64,000 nucleotides of DNA, taken from Erwinia sp. Lineage in GTDB: Bacteria > Pseudomonadota > Gammaproteobacteria > Enterobacterales > Enterobacteriaceae. Position numbers and translations under genes: made by a program. Under the pieces are notes generated by a model. The model did not search any database, was not told the origin of the DNA, and saw only the letters and a program-made list of their open reading frames with translations. The stretch is from the NCBI GenBank assembly GCA_964016415.1, contig OZ024666.1, positions 2,213,310-2,277,309 on the forward strand, in the 5' to 3' direction. Positions 43,943-53,258 of the stretch are shown in pieces (positions within the stretch are counted from its first letter, which is position 1; every line of letters begins with the position of its first letter).

Positions 43943-44761
43943 TTACAGCGTACCCACCAGCGCTTTACTGCTTTCCTGTGCATCAGGCATTTGCACATTG
44001 TATTTTTTCATCAGTGCGCCATAACTGCCATTGGCAACCACTGCGTCGAAAGCCTGTGTCAAATCGGTCAGCAACGCTTTGTTATCTTTATTCGCTGCCA
44101 GGCCAACGACCACCGGATAGATAACTGAAGTGGAGCTGATTTGTAAACGTCCACCGGTTCGGTCCACCATCGCTTTCGCCACTGCGACGTCATCGTATAA
44201 GGTATCGACAGCACGTGAGAGCAGAGCCTGAGTGGCTTCAGGTGTGGTTGGGAATTCACGCACATCAATCGCCCCTAATCCTTTGGGCAGGCAATAAGAT
44301 TTAGTCACTTCAGCAAAACGTGCGATCCAGGCTCCCCCTTTGATTGAGCTGACTTTTTTGCCACACAAGTCTTCCGGGCCGTCAAGCTTCAACGTGCTGC
44401 CTTTCAGCGCCAGTAATGCGCCGCCGGTTTTCATATACGGCAGAAAATCGACCTGTGTTGCCCGTTCCGGGGTCACGAACATCGAAGAGGAGATAACATC
44501 GAATTTATTCATTTTGATCCCCAGAATCAGGCTGGCGAAGCGGGTATCAACAACCTGTTCTTTGAGGCCCATCTGATGACTGAGCAGTGCCATAAATTCA
44601 GAATCAAACCCGGCTGGTTTTCCCCCTTCCATATAGTTGTAAGGAGGATAAGTCATATCTGAACCAATGGTCAGCACACCACTTTTTAGTGTTGAGGCTT
44701 GCGCCGCAGACAGTCCTAAAAGCAACGCAGAGCCCAACACTATTTTTCTGAAAATCGTCAT
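43943..44761 (-). CDS. Periplasmic amino-acid-type substrate-binding protein
   Basis: 272 residues. Signal peptide FRKIVLGSALLLGLSAAQAS, then the family-3 binding-protein fold: LTIGSDMTYPPYNYMEGGKP, GFDSEFMALLSHQMG, MNKFDVISSSMFVTPERATQ. It delivers solute to the fused importer encoded downstream. Two cysteines (in DLCGKKV and SYCLPKG) could form a disulfide. First gene of the probable operon SBP-ABC-GntR-DUF1989. Confidence 0.92.
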   Translation of the reverse strand: MTIFRKIVLGSALLLGLSAAQASTLKSGVLTIGSDMTYPPYNYMEGGKPAGFDSEFMALLSHQMGLKEQVVDTRFASLILGIKMNKFDVISSSMFVTPERATQVDFLPYMKTGGALLALKGSTLKLDGPEDLCGKKVSSIKGGAWIARFAEVTKSYCLPKGLGAIDVREFPTTPEATQALLSRAVDTLYDDVAVAKAMVDRTGGRLQISSTSVIYPVVVGLAANKDNKALLTDLTQAFDAVVANGSYGALMKKYNVQMPDAQESSKALVGTL

Positions 44762-45141
44762 TGTTACTACCTCATCGCTAAGTGGTCATTATTGTTCAAC
44801 AATGAATATGCATAAAACGATCCACTAATTTCCTTAGTCTCTGTTTTCTTCCTACGAGTGTGTTTTTTTCTTTATGAACCGGAAACAGGCTACGGCAGAA
44901 AGAAGTTTATGCATCAGCATAGTGCAACCGCACGAAAATAGTGCATCACATCGCCAGCCGCTGCGGTTTTTCGATGCTATGCCTTGATGCCTTAAGACAG
45001 ACAAGAGACAATAACTGCGTGTTTGAGGCAGCACGGCACCCTCACCGGCGTGCTGATGCTGCGAGCGCTGTTCGCCAGGCCATATCAGGCTAAGGGGAGC
45101 AGCAGCCTGTTACCTTATTACTGATGTATTGAGAGTATTAA
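44762..45141. promoter_or_regulatory. Divergent regulatory region of the importer operon and the amidohydrolase gene
   Basis: 380 bases with no gene. A palindrome ATTGTTCAACAAT at 44791-44803 lies 30 bases upstream of the binding-protein start and is a candidate GntR operator. The rest shows no recognisable element. The divergent layout suggests one regulator for both sides. Confidence 0.4.
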
Positions 45142-46098
45142 ATGACTGAAAATCGCCCGGCTGTTGATACGCTGTATCATCATGGATTGATCTATACCGC
45201 TGATGCGCAGGATAACTTTTGCGAAGCCATCGCGCTTTATCAGGGGGTCATCGTCGCAGTAGGAAGCAACGAAGAGATTTTGCCCCTCAGTCGGAACAGC
45301 ACCTGCTGTATTGACCTGCAGAGCAAGGTGATGCTGCCTGGTATTATCGACAGCCATATGCATCCTTTCTGGGGTGGGAAGCAACTGCGTGGATGTCAGT
45401 TACATTATGCAGCACTGACAGTAGACGAGACACTCTCAATCATTAAGCAACATCTGGATAACGATCCGGTGAGTGGCGAAGATGACTGGCTCACAGTCCG
45501 CGCCTGGCAACGCCAGGCAATGCTGCCTGCCGGAGCAGACATGAGCCGTGATGCCCTTGATACCCTCAATACCCGTCGCCCGGTAGTGCTGTTTTCTAAT
45601 GATTGCCATACCCTTGCCGCCAACAGCCGCGCACTGGAAATGCTGAATATTGACGAAACGACGCCAGTACCTCCCGACGGCAAAATTGCCCGTGATATCC
45701 ATGGCAGACTGACTGGCATTCTCGAAGATGCTCCCGCCATGCGTGCATTTGACAGCATCCCTTCTGGCAGTGCAGAGCAAAACATACAGGTTGCGACCCA
45801 TGTCCAGCAGGTACTTAATCAACAGGGTGTCACCACGGTCATGGATGCCAGGGTGTTTGAAGAACAACTTAATGCCTATGCGGTATTGCGGGACAGAGGC
45901 ACGTTAACGCTTCGTGTGGCGGGTGCGCGTGAAGTGACGCCGGATAGTGTCCAGGGGCCGGAGGATGCGACTCGAGCAATTGCAGAGATTCAGGCATTTC
46001 ACCAACGCTGGAATGACGCCATCTGGCAGCCTGCTCCCGGGTTTAGCATGACGCAGGTTAAATTTTTTATTGATGGTGTGTTACAGCCACCCACCATG
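45142..46098 (+). pseudogene. YtcJ-like amidohydrolase, 3' end removed by IS copy 2
   Basis: 319 codons remain of a family that usually has about 530-560 residues (amidohydrolase 3/YtcJ type). Present are the N-terminal beta-sandwich (YHHGLIYTADAQDNFCEAIA), the first metal motif GIIDSHMHPFWGG, and the start of the KFFIDGVLQPPT region. The IS begins immediately after ACCATG. The second half, with further metal ligands, is missing, so activity is not expected. It was probably part of the catabolic cluster fed by the divergent importer. Confidence 0.88.
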
Positions 46099-46170
46099 TG
46101 TAGTGGCACACTGAATTTGGCCACCTGAGCAGAGGTGATATGCTCACCTCAACATCTTATAGGTGAACCA

Positions 46171-47335
<1,165 letters not shown>

Positions 47336-47343
47336 CCACTACA

Positions 47344-48266
47344 CTTTTACTGCCCAGAGAAGGATGAGTGGGGCCGATATCGGCGCTCGCACGCTCAGAA
47401 AAGGCGCTGCTGATGCTGTTCGCCGTCATGTAGAACAGCTGGGTGGCACAATGCCTCGTGATGTAGAACAACAGGTAAGCGTTGTCGCCCGCCGGGGAGA
47501 AACCCCGTTAGTGGTAGCCGAGGGAGCCACCGTCATGGGCGTGGTTGCGTTAAAAGATATCGTTAAAAATGGCATTCGTTCACGTTTTGCTGAACTGCGA
47601 AAAATGGGCATCAAAACGGTGATGGTCACAGGCGATAATGCACTGACTGCAGCGGCTATTGCCACCGAGGCGGGTGTTGATGATTTTTTAGCCGAAGCAA
47701 CCCCTGAAGCAAAACTGGCGTTGATCCGTCAGTATCAAGGCGAGGGACGTATTGTTGCCATGACCGGCGATGGCACCAATGATGCGCCGGCTCTGGCTCA
47801 GGCTGATGTGGCTGTAGCGATGAATTCCGGTACGCAGGCAGCCAAAGAAGCGGGTAATATGGTCGATCTTGACTCCAATCCTACCAAATTGCTCGAAGTA
47901 GTACATATCGGTAAACAGATGCTGATGACCCGGGGATCACTGACGACGTTCAGCATCGCTAATGATATGGCAAAGTATTTTGCCATTATTCCCGCAGCTT
48001 TTGCTGCCAGCTATCCCCAGTTAAACGCATTGAATATTATGCAGTTGCACTCGCCGGCCTCGGCCATACGCTCTGCAGTCATCTTTAATGCCTTGATCAT
48101 TATTCTGTTGATCCCGCTGGCACTGAAAGGTGTGAGTTATCGTCCTTTGCCTGCGGCTGCACTGCTGCGTCGCAATCCGTGGCGCTACGGTGTCGGTGGA
48201 CTTATCGCCCCGTTCGTTGGCATTAAAGTGATTGATCTTATTCTGACCGCACTGTTTGCTCTATAA
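47344..48266 (+). pseudogene. kdpB: C-terminal fragment of the Kdp potassium-ATPase catalytic subunit
   Basis: About 306 codons matching the end of KdpB (about 682 residues when whole): FTAQRRMSG, the ATP-domain motif [15 protein letters not shown], the hinge [20 protein letters not shown] and the last membrane segments. The N-terminal part is gone, including the DKTGT phosphorylation site and the first membrane helices. It is open in frame from IS copy 2, so an IS-derived transcript and a hybrid peptide are possible. No kdpF or kdpA is in the window. Ten bases separate it from kdpC. Confidence 0.93.
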
Positions 48267-48276
48267 GGAGTTTATA

Positions 48277-48867
48277 ATGTCTCTGTTACGACCCGCCATT
48301 CTGCTATTAGTGCTACTGACTGCCGTCACGGGTGTCGGCTACCCTCTGCTGGTTACCGGTGTGTCCGGTAGCTTATTTCCGTCTCAGGCAGAAGGAACTC
48401 GTGTAAACCTTGACGGGGAGGTACGGGGTTCACTGCTGATTGGTCAGAACTTCGAGCGTGCTGAATACTTTCATGGCCGGCCCTCGGCTACATCGGGAGT
48501 CCCTTACAACGCTCAGCTCTCTTCAGGCAGCAATCTCGCCGTCAGTAATCCCGACTTAGACCATCAAATCGAGGGCCGGGTGAGCGCACTACGTAAAGAG
48601 AATCCTGGGGCCAGCGCCACCGTCCCGGTTGAGTTAGTCACCACATCTGCCAGCGGACTCGATCCTGACATCTCGGTATCTGCGGCACTATGGCAGATTC
48701 CACGCATCGCTGCCGCTCGCAAAATACCTGCGAGCGAGATTGAGAAATTGGTAGAGGATACCACTGCGACTCCCATGTTACACTTTATGGGCCTGCCAGT
48801 GGTCAATGTACTGGCGCTTAATCTGGCACTTGATGCCCTGACGTCCCCCGGAGAAAGAGTGCACTGA
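48277..48867 (+). CDS. kdpC: Potassium-transporting ATPase subunit C
   Basis: 196 residues. One N-terminal membrane segment (about 4-27) with [20 protein letters not shown]. The periplasmic part has [40 protein letters not shown] and the end LNLALDAL. It is the chaperone-like subunit of KdpFABC. AAGGAG precedes the ATG. Intact, but it has no functional KdpA/KdpB partner in this window. Confidence 0.96.
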   Translation: MSLLRPAILLLVLLTAVTGVGYPLLVTGVSGSLFPSQAEGTRVNLDGEVRGSLLIGQNFERAEYFHGRPSATSGVPYNAQLSSGSNLAVSNPDLDHQIEGRVSALRKENPGASATVPVELVTTSASGLDPDISVSAALWQIPRIAAARKIPASEIEKLVEDTTATPMLHFMGLPVVNVLALNLALDALTSPGERVH

Positions 48868-51542
48868 TGAGTGAGAGTGAACATCGCCCCGACCCTGATA
48901 AGCTACTGGCTAAAGTCACCTCCCCGGCGCAGGGAAAACTGAAAATTTTTTTTGGTGCCTGTGCAGGTGTAGGTAAAACGTGGGCAATGCTGGCTGAAGC
49001 CCGGCGACTGCGGGTGCAGGGTGTTGATGTGCTGGTTGGCGTGGTGGAAACTCATGGTCGGGTTGAAACCGCAGCGATGCTGGAAGGGTTACCGATACTC
49101 GAAGGAAACACATCGCTTAACTATGGTCATGGCCATTTCGATCTTGATGCTGCACTCACTCGTCATCCGGCAGTAATTTTGATGGATGAGCTGGCCTATA
49201 GCAATGCCGCGACTGCGCGGCCTCCCAAACGCTGGCAGGATATTCAGGAACTGCTGGATGCCGGTATTGATGTTCTGACCACAGTAAATGTTCAGCACCT
49301 GGAAAGCCTGAATGATGTGATTAAGGATGTGGCTGGCATTCAGGTGCGTGAGACAATCCCGGACAGTTTTTTTGATAGCGCCAGTGAAGTGGTGATGGTG
49401 GATTTACCACCAGACGATCTGCACCAGAGGCTGAGAGAGGGGAAGGTTTATCGTCCCGATCAGGCACGACGGGCATTACACCATTTCTTCCGCAAAGATA
49501 ATTTGTTTGTACTACGTGAACTGGCGCTGCGACGCACAGCAGATAAGGTTGATGAACAACGCCGGGCCTGGCACGATGTGGAAGAGCGCGAGGATCGGGC
49601 AGCAACAACGCGTGATGCTATTCTTCTGTGTATTAATACCACCACTGACAGTGAACGTCTCGTGCGGGTTGCCGCCCGGCTGGAGACAAAGCTTGGGAGT
49701 GAATGGCATGCCGTCACGGTAGAAAGTAGTGCTACATCCAGGCAGACCACGCTGACCCGGCAACGCATCGTGAATGCATTACAACTGGCGAAACGGCTCG
49801 GTGCGGTGATCGGCACACTTTCCGATCATGATGAAGCGAAAACGGTGGTGCATTATGCACATGAACATCATCTGGGGAAGATTATTATCGGTCGACCGCC
49901 GCATAAGCGTTGGCGTCTGAAGCCCCATTTTATTGACCGCCTTCGACGACTGGACCCCAAAGCTGATCTCATCATTGTCGCCGTCGATACTCTGGTACCA
50001 ACCGAAGAAAAAGAGAGGATACTCTTTTCATCACGTAAGTTTTACCCGCAATTACGCGGGTCACTGGCGCCCATCGCACTGTGTGCAGTAATCACTTTTG
50101 CCAGTCAGTTACTGTTAGCCGGTTTTTCCCCCATCAATCTGGTGATGATCTACCTGTTAGGGGTGGTAGTGATTGCGCTCCGTTTTGGTCGTCTGCCCTC
50201 AATCGTCGCCGCAATCATCAATATTATCGCCTTCGACCTCTGCTTTGTTGCACCGGAAGGTTCTTTCGCTGTCACGGATGCACAATATCTGGTGACCTTT
50301 ACAGTGATGCTGATCGTTGGCCTGCTAACCGGGAATATGACTGCGGGGATTCGTTATCAGGCACGTATCGCACGGCACAGAGAGCGTAGTGTACGCTATC
50401 TCTATCAGTTAACCGATGGGTTGAGTCGTGCGCATGCACCCGGTGATGTCTCAGGGATCAGTCAACCTCTGTTTACTGCCGCACTGGCATTAAGAAGTGA
50501 AGTCTGGCTCCCCGATGAACAGGGAGATCTCATTCCCCCGGCGATTCGACAGTTGACACACACGCCAGAAGCCAGTGTGCTGGAGTGGTGTTTCGAAAAG
50601 CAACAAGTGATGGGAGCTGGCAGTGACACTCTTCCGGGGCTTCCCCATCAGTTATATCCTCTGTTTTCAGCTCAGCAGTCACTGGGTGTGATGGTTATCG
50701 AACCAATGACATCAGACCATGTGTCAACGCCCGAGCAGCAGCGTCTGCTACACACTTTTATTGTTTTGCTGTCAGGGACGCTTGAACGTTTTGCCCTGAC
50801 ACAACGTGAACAACTGGCCAGAATAACGGCGCAACGTGAAGAGATCCGCAATGCACTGCTGGCAGGATTATCTCATGATCTCCGCACACCACTCACGGTA
50901 CTATTTGGTCAGGTGGAGATGCTGATGCTCGATCTCAGTAGTGAGGCATCAGGCTGTATTCCACAGGTCAATGCGTTACGCAGCCAGATTCTCAGTATGG
51001 TCAGGCTGGTGAACAACATCCTCCATATGGCAAGACTGGAATCAGAGGGTTTCCGTTTGCGTACGGACTGGACCACGCTGGATGAAGTGATTGGCAGCGC
51101 TTTACGCTCGCTGGAAATGACACTGGATACAGAAGCCATTCAACTCGACCTCCCGGATGCAATTGTGCTGTTGCAGGTTGATGCGCCGTTACTGGAGCGC
51201 GTGTTAGTCAATCTGCTGGAGAATGCAGGCAAATATGCCGGAGAAGAAGCGCAAATAGGTATTGAGGCTCACACTGATGAGCAAACTATTTATATCAGCG
51301 TCTGGGATAACGGACCCGGAATTGCACCACATGCACAGGCATCACTGTTCGATAAATTTACCCGGGGAAATAACGAATCCGCAATACCGGGTGTAGGCAT
51401 GGGACTGGAAATTTGTCATACTATTGTGCGCATGCACCATGGAAATATCAGCGCCAGTAACCGCCAACAAGGTGGAGCATGCTTTACCTTCACATTGCCC
51501 TTACCCGAAGAGGCGATTTTCAGCGAACCCCCGGTAGAATAA
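48867..51542 (+). CDS. kdpD: Sensor histidine kinase KdpD
   Basis: 891 residues. It senses low K+ and phosphorylates KdpE. The N-terminal KdpD domain has the P-loop-like FGACAGVGKTWAMLAEARRL and VGVVETHGR, then a Usp-like region. Four membrane segments (about 400-500) and a GAF-like part follow. HisKA has H670 in AGLSHDLRTPLTVLF and the ATPase ends GVGMGLEICHTIVRMHHGN. Its ATG overlaps the kdpC stop by one base. Full length, so the sensor outlived its pump, or the loss is recent. Confidence 0.97.
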   Translation: MSESEHRPDPDKLLAKVTSPAQGKLKIFFGACAGVGKTWAMLAEARRLRVQGVDVLVGVVETHGRVETAAMLEGLPILEGNTSLNYGHGHFDLDAALTRHPAVILMDELAYSNAATARPPKRWQDIQELLDAGIDVLTTVNVQHLESLNDVIKDVAGIQVRETIPDSFFDSASEVVMVDLPPDDLHQRLREGKVYRPDQARRALHHFFRKDNLFVLRELALRRTADKVDEQRRAWHDVEEREDRAATTRDAILLCINTTTDSERLVRVAARLETKLGSEWHAVTVESSATSRQTTLTRQRIVNALQLAKRLGAVIGTLSDHDEAKTVVHYAHEHHLGKIIIGRPPHKRWRLKPHFIDRLRRLDPKADLIIVAVDTLVPTEEKERILFSSRKFYPQLRGSLAPIALCAVITFASQLLLAGFSPINLVMIYLLGVVVIALRFGRLPSIVAAIINIIAFDLCFVAPEGSFAVTDAQYLVTFTVMLIVGLLTGNMTAGIRYQARIARHRERSVRYLYQLTDGLSRAHAPGDVSGISQPLFTAALALRSEVWLPDEQGDLIPPAIRQLTHTPEASVLEWCFEKQQVMGAGSDTLPGLPHQLYPLFSAQQSLGVMVIEPMTSDHVSTPEQQRLLHTFIVLLSGTLERFALTQREQLARITAQREEIRNALLAGLSHDLRTPLTVLFGQVEMLMLDLSSEASGCIPQVNALRSQILSMVRLVNNILHMARLESEGFRLRTDWTTLDEVIGSALRSLEMTLDTEAIQLDLPDAIVLLQVDAPLLERVLVNLLENAGKYAGEEAQIGIEAHTDEQTIYISVWDNGPGIAPHAQASLFDKFTRGNNESAIPGVGMGLEICHTIVRMHHGNISASNRQQGGACFTFTLPLPEEAIFSEPPVE

Positions 51543-51544
51543 TC

Positions 51545-52210
51545 ATGAAAACTATTTTGATCATAGATGATGAAAAACATATCTGCCGTTTTCTGCGATC
51601 CAGCCTCGAATCTGATGCATGTCTGGTGCATGAAGCCAACACCCTGCACAGAGGCCTGACCCAGGCGGCCGCACGCCAGCCTGACCTGGTGATCCTCGAT
51701 TTAGGTCTGCCGGATGGTGACGGCGTACGCTTTATCCGGGAATTTCGTCAGTGGAGCAATAATGCGGTTATCGTGCTTTCTACACGCCACGGCGAAGAAG
51801 AAAAGATTGCCGCCCTTGATGCCGGCGCGGATGATTTTCTCTGTAAACCCTTCGCGATGGGGGAGCTTCAGGCCAAGGTTCGGGTCGCATTACGGCGACA
51901 GACGCAACACAAAGAGACGGTAGTTACTTTTGGTGACGTCACCGTTAATCTCACTGCACATACGGTGATGCGCAACGGTGAACATATCCACCTGACCCCT
52001 ACTGAGTTTCGGCTGCTCGCGCTGCTGCTGGATAATCCCGGTAAGGTACTGACTCAGGCGCAGATTTTGAAGCATGTGTGGGGGCCAAGTACCGGCAACA
52101 GCCAGTATCTGCGCATTTATATGGGGCATCTGCGGCAGAAACTGGAAGTACAGCCTGCAAAACCTGTCCATTTTATCACTGAAAATGGGGTCGGTTACCG
52201 ATTCACCTGA
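51545..52210 (+). CDS. kdpE: Response regulator KdpE
   Basis: 221 residues, OmpR/PhoB family. Receiver with DD at 8-9, phospho-D52 in VILDLGLPDGDG and K in CKPFAMGEL. The C-terminal winged helix has HLTPTEFRLLALLLDNPGKV and LRIYMGHLRQKLE. It starts 2 bases after the kdpD stop. In E. coli it activates kdpFABC; here that promoter is not present upstream, so remaining targets would be elsewhere. Confidence 0.97.
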   Translation: MKTILIIDDEKHICRFLRSSLESDACLVHEANTLHRGLTQAAARQPDLVILDLGLPDGDGVRFIREFRQWSNNAVIVLSTRHGEEEKIAALDAGADDFLCKPFAMGELQAKVRVALRRQTQHKETVVTFGDVTVNLTAHTVMRNGEHIHLTPTEFRLLALLLDNPGKVLTQAQILKHVWGPSTGNSQYLRIYMGHLRQKLEVQPAKPVHFITENGVGYRFT

Positions 52211-52261
52211 TCCTCCCCCACACAACATACCTGAAAAGCGTTGTAATCCGCAGTCTAAACC

Positions 52262-53239
52262 TCAGAGTATAATGCTTAGCTGATACGTTTTTTCATTGAT
52301 AGTAATCTCTACATCAGTTTTACCCTTGCTGAAGGTAGTGAAAGTATAAATACCCTGTCCTGAAACATCGGAAATGGTGTCATGAACAGAGGGAATTGCC
52401 TGATTATTAGCTTTGAAAATCAAAGGTACTGACAATACCATCCGTCCTTTCGCATCTGTCACTCCGGCACGCAATGTCACTTCTGTCGCTCCGTTGCTGC
52501 GCGTCACTTTATCAAAATTGACAGGCCCCAGACACAGGGTGCAAGGCCCGTTTTTATTTTCCTGGGGCATAGGTGCTACGGCATCGCGCTGATTCGCTTT
52601 AGCGCTGTCAGAAGAGGATTGGCCTGCAACCTCAGGGGTAGGTACTTTAGTTTCTGTTTTTTGCGGATCCACAGCAGGCGATTTCCCGGCTGGGGGCTCT
52701 TTCACCTTTTCAGCTTTATCTGCTTTCTCTTCCTGTTCTGCTCGTTCTCTCGATGCCAGTTCGTCTCTCGCTTTGCGTGCAGCATCTTCACGCGCCTGTT
52801 TTTCTTCTTCTTTTTTAAGACGAGCTTCTTCTGCGGCTTGTGCTTTGATAGCTGCTTTCTCGCGAGTTTTTGCTTGTGCATCTTCCCGGGCTTTTGCTAT
52901 CGCTTCGCGGCGCGCTTTTTCTTGCTCTTCTATCCGATTTCTGACCAGAGCCTCTGCGCGGGCTTTCGCTTCAGCAGCTTCGCGGAGTTTGGCTGCTTCC
53001 TCAGCCCGGGCTTTCGCTTCCGCCAGCAGCCTCGCCTTCAAAGCGGCCTCTTCACGTATACGGGCGTTAGACAGGTTATCTGAATATTTATCTGGATGAG
53101 CCAACAGAGAAGCCATCCCCTGCAGTGTGTCTGCCATTTCCGGCTGTGGCTGTTGATACTCATCCTGAACAGCATGACTATACTGAGAAAAAACCAGCAT
53201 AACGAAAAACCATATCGGGTGTCTGAAACAACGGAACAT
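52262..53239 (-). CDS. Exported TolA-like coiled-coil protein with Ig-like C-terminal domain
   Basis: 325 residues from an ATG at 53239 with GGAGAAAATA upstream. A signal peptide or anchor (FRCFRHPIWFFVMLVFSQYSH, residues 2-22) is followed by a long helix at about 55-190 built of Ala/Glu/Lys/Arg-rich heptads (EAKARAEEAAKLREAAEAKA), reminiscent of TolA domain II. A Pro/Ser-rich linker leads to residues about 225-325. That end has a CTLC pair and a beta-rich stretch (GVTDAKGRMVLSVPLIFKA, SDVSGQGIYTFTTFSKGKTD) resembling a bacterial Ig-like group 1 domain. It starts 19 bases after the ABC exporter gene, so it belongs to the secretion operon. I know no named homologue. A role spanning the periplasm or retaining the substrate is inference. 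Confidence 0.75.
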   Translation of the reverse strand: MFRCFRHPIWFFVMLVFSQYSHAVQDEYQQPQPEMADTLQGMASLLAHPDKYSDNLSNARIREEAALKARLLAEAKARAEEAAKLREAAEAKARAEALVRNRIEEQEKARREAIAKAREDAQAKTREKAAIKAQAAEEARLKKEEEKQAREDAARKARDELASRERAEQEEKADKAEKVKEPPAGKSPAVDPQKTETKVPTPEVAGQSSSDSAKANQRDAVAPMPQENKNGPCTLCLGPVNFDKVTRSNGATEVTLRAGVTDAKGRMVLSVPLIFKANNQAIPSVHDTISDVSGQGIYTFTTFSKGKTDVEITINEKTYQLSIIL

Positions 53240-53258
53240 TATTTTCTCCATTACGTGA

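Noticed and set aside
45405-45867. Two long minus-strand frames (126 and 143 codons) under the amidohydrolase
   Set aside because: The plus-strand frame has clear amidohydrolase motifs; the minus frames have none.
52773-53099. Ala/Ser-rich plus-strand frame of 108 codons
   Set aside because: It is the antisense image of the Ala/Glu/Arg coiled-coil repeats of the TolA-like gene.
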